Shown here: piece after piece, positions 22,669 through 23,023 of the stretch | How positions within the stretch are numbered: the first letter of the stretch is position 1 | How the letters are laid out: every line of letters begins with the position of its first letter | Virus record (IMG/VR): IMGVR_UViG_3300044625_001977 | Location: 1-23,023 of that record | DNA from: a virus | Direction: 5' to 3' (one strand) | Length of the DNA: 23,023 nt | Notes under the pieces: model-generated | Database searches by the model: none | The model's input: only the letters and a program-made list of their open reading frames with translations | What the model was told of the DNA's origin: nothing | Translations under genes and position numbers: made by a program

Positions 22669-22983
22669 ATGAAAATAAAACCGATAACCTTAATCTTGAA
22701 TTTGTTTTTAATTTTTGTGTGGGGATTTATGTTAATCACCAAAGGGTTGTTTTACACTTTGTCTCTTGGTTTTTATATTTATGTTTGTAACAAACTTCAT
22801 AAACCTATCGACAGCTATTTACCTATTATTTGGACTACCCTTAGAGAAGATGTTCCTTTTGGATGGTATAATTTTTTTGAGAATTTTCGTCTTTGGCGAA
22901 AATTAATAGCTGAAAAAAATATAAAATTGATAAATTTTTGGAAAGATTCCTTTTGGTGTAATCTTAATTTTTACAGAGAATAA
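22669..22983 (+). CDS. Membrane protein, paralogue of the protein at 21826
   Basis: 104 aa from ATG 22669, with GAAGG at 22658-22662. The N-terminal 45 residues form two hydrophobic helices (TLILNLFLIFVWGFMLIT; GLFYTLSLGFYIYVCNK). The C-terminal half has EDVPFGWYNFFENFRLWRKL, the core shared with the protein at 21826. The paralogue has a charged helix in place of the first membrane segment, so the shared core may have been coupled to different N-termini. The 56-bp gap before it holds a weak promoter-like sequence (TTGTGG ... TAGTAATAA). Function unknown. Confidence 0.65.
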   Translation: MKIKPITLILNLFLIFVWGFMLITKGLFYTLSLGFYIYVCNKLHKPIDSYLPIIWTTLREDVPFGWYNFFENFRLWRKLIAEKNIKLINFWKDSFWCNLNFYRE

Positions 22984-23023
22984 ATCTAATATAGTTAATC
23001 TGTAACAAATTATTAAACTTTCC

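Noticed and set aside
1-23023. tRNA or rRNA genes and HIP1 (GCGATCGC) sites
   Set aside because: By eye I found no tRNA cloverleaf, rRNA segment or HIP1 octamer. I could not run a covariance search, so this is only a negative impression.

Overview
The window looks like part of a temperate siphovirus or prophage (or phage-plasmid) of a cyanobacterium, with a compact type V CRISPR locus attached to its tail and regulatory genes. The cyanobacterial assignment is an inference. It rests on the AT-rich composition, the formylglycine-generating-enzyme-type target of a diversity-generating retroelement, the 'atcagttatcagttat' repeats, a MITE-like hairpin with cyanobacterial-looking ends, and a CRISPR repeat ending in TTGAAAC. 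Almost every gene is on the + strand. No capsid, portal, terminase, integrase, cas1 or cas2 gene is present.

Layout. (1) 1-1641: small unrecognised phage-type genes and one zinc-ribbon protein. Two of them sit behind near-identical copies of a promoter whose -10 box lies inside an inverted repeat. (2) 1690-2914: an FGE/SUMF1-fold protein with a DGR-like variable region, bracketed by 17-bp direct repeats, then a small gene. (3) 2917-3068: a start-site duplicate cut off by a MITE-like hairpin, then a terminator-like stem-loop. (4) 3070-15698: a tail module in canonical order: HK97 gp10-like protein, tail completion candidate, tail tube protein, a small gene, a tail chaperone pair joined by a clear -1 frameshift site (A AAA AAC), a giant tape measure protein (3039 aa), and an NlpC/P60 peptidase. 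The tape measure protein carries a probable alpha/beta-hydrolase domain and a lambda-R-like lysozyme domain. (5) 15717-17210: a small exported protein, about 450 bp of noncoding DNA rich in inverted repeats, and a Rha-like phage regulator.

(6) 17215-21801: the CRISPR block. A 46-aa ribbon-helix-helix protein lies on the minus strand. Its start codon overlaps the -35 box of a promoter firing the other way, into a gene of unknown function. A 42-nt near-copy of that promoter drives a 627-aa Cas12/TnpB-like effector with all three RuvC carboxylates and four zinc-finger cysteines. An array of 25 repeats plus a degenerate terminal one follows after only 97 bp. The last ~110 codons of the effector gene are full of short perfect hairpins and contain an anti-repeat-like stretch, so a guide-associated RNA may overlap the 3' end of the gene, as in TnpB loci. 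(7) 21826-23023: four small genes, two of them paralogues sharing a DVPxGWxNFFExFRxWxKLI core.

The genes suggest a phage tail module next to a minimal, self-regulated, adaptation-less type V interference unit. At least two groups of its spacers point to related targets sampled more than once. That unit (RHH regulator, twin promoters, unknown partner gene, effector with possible embedded RNA, array) is the best candidate for a poorly described system.
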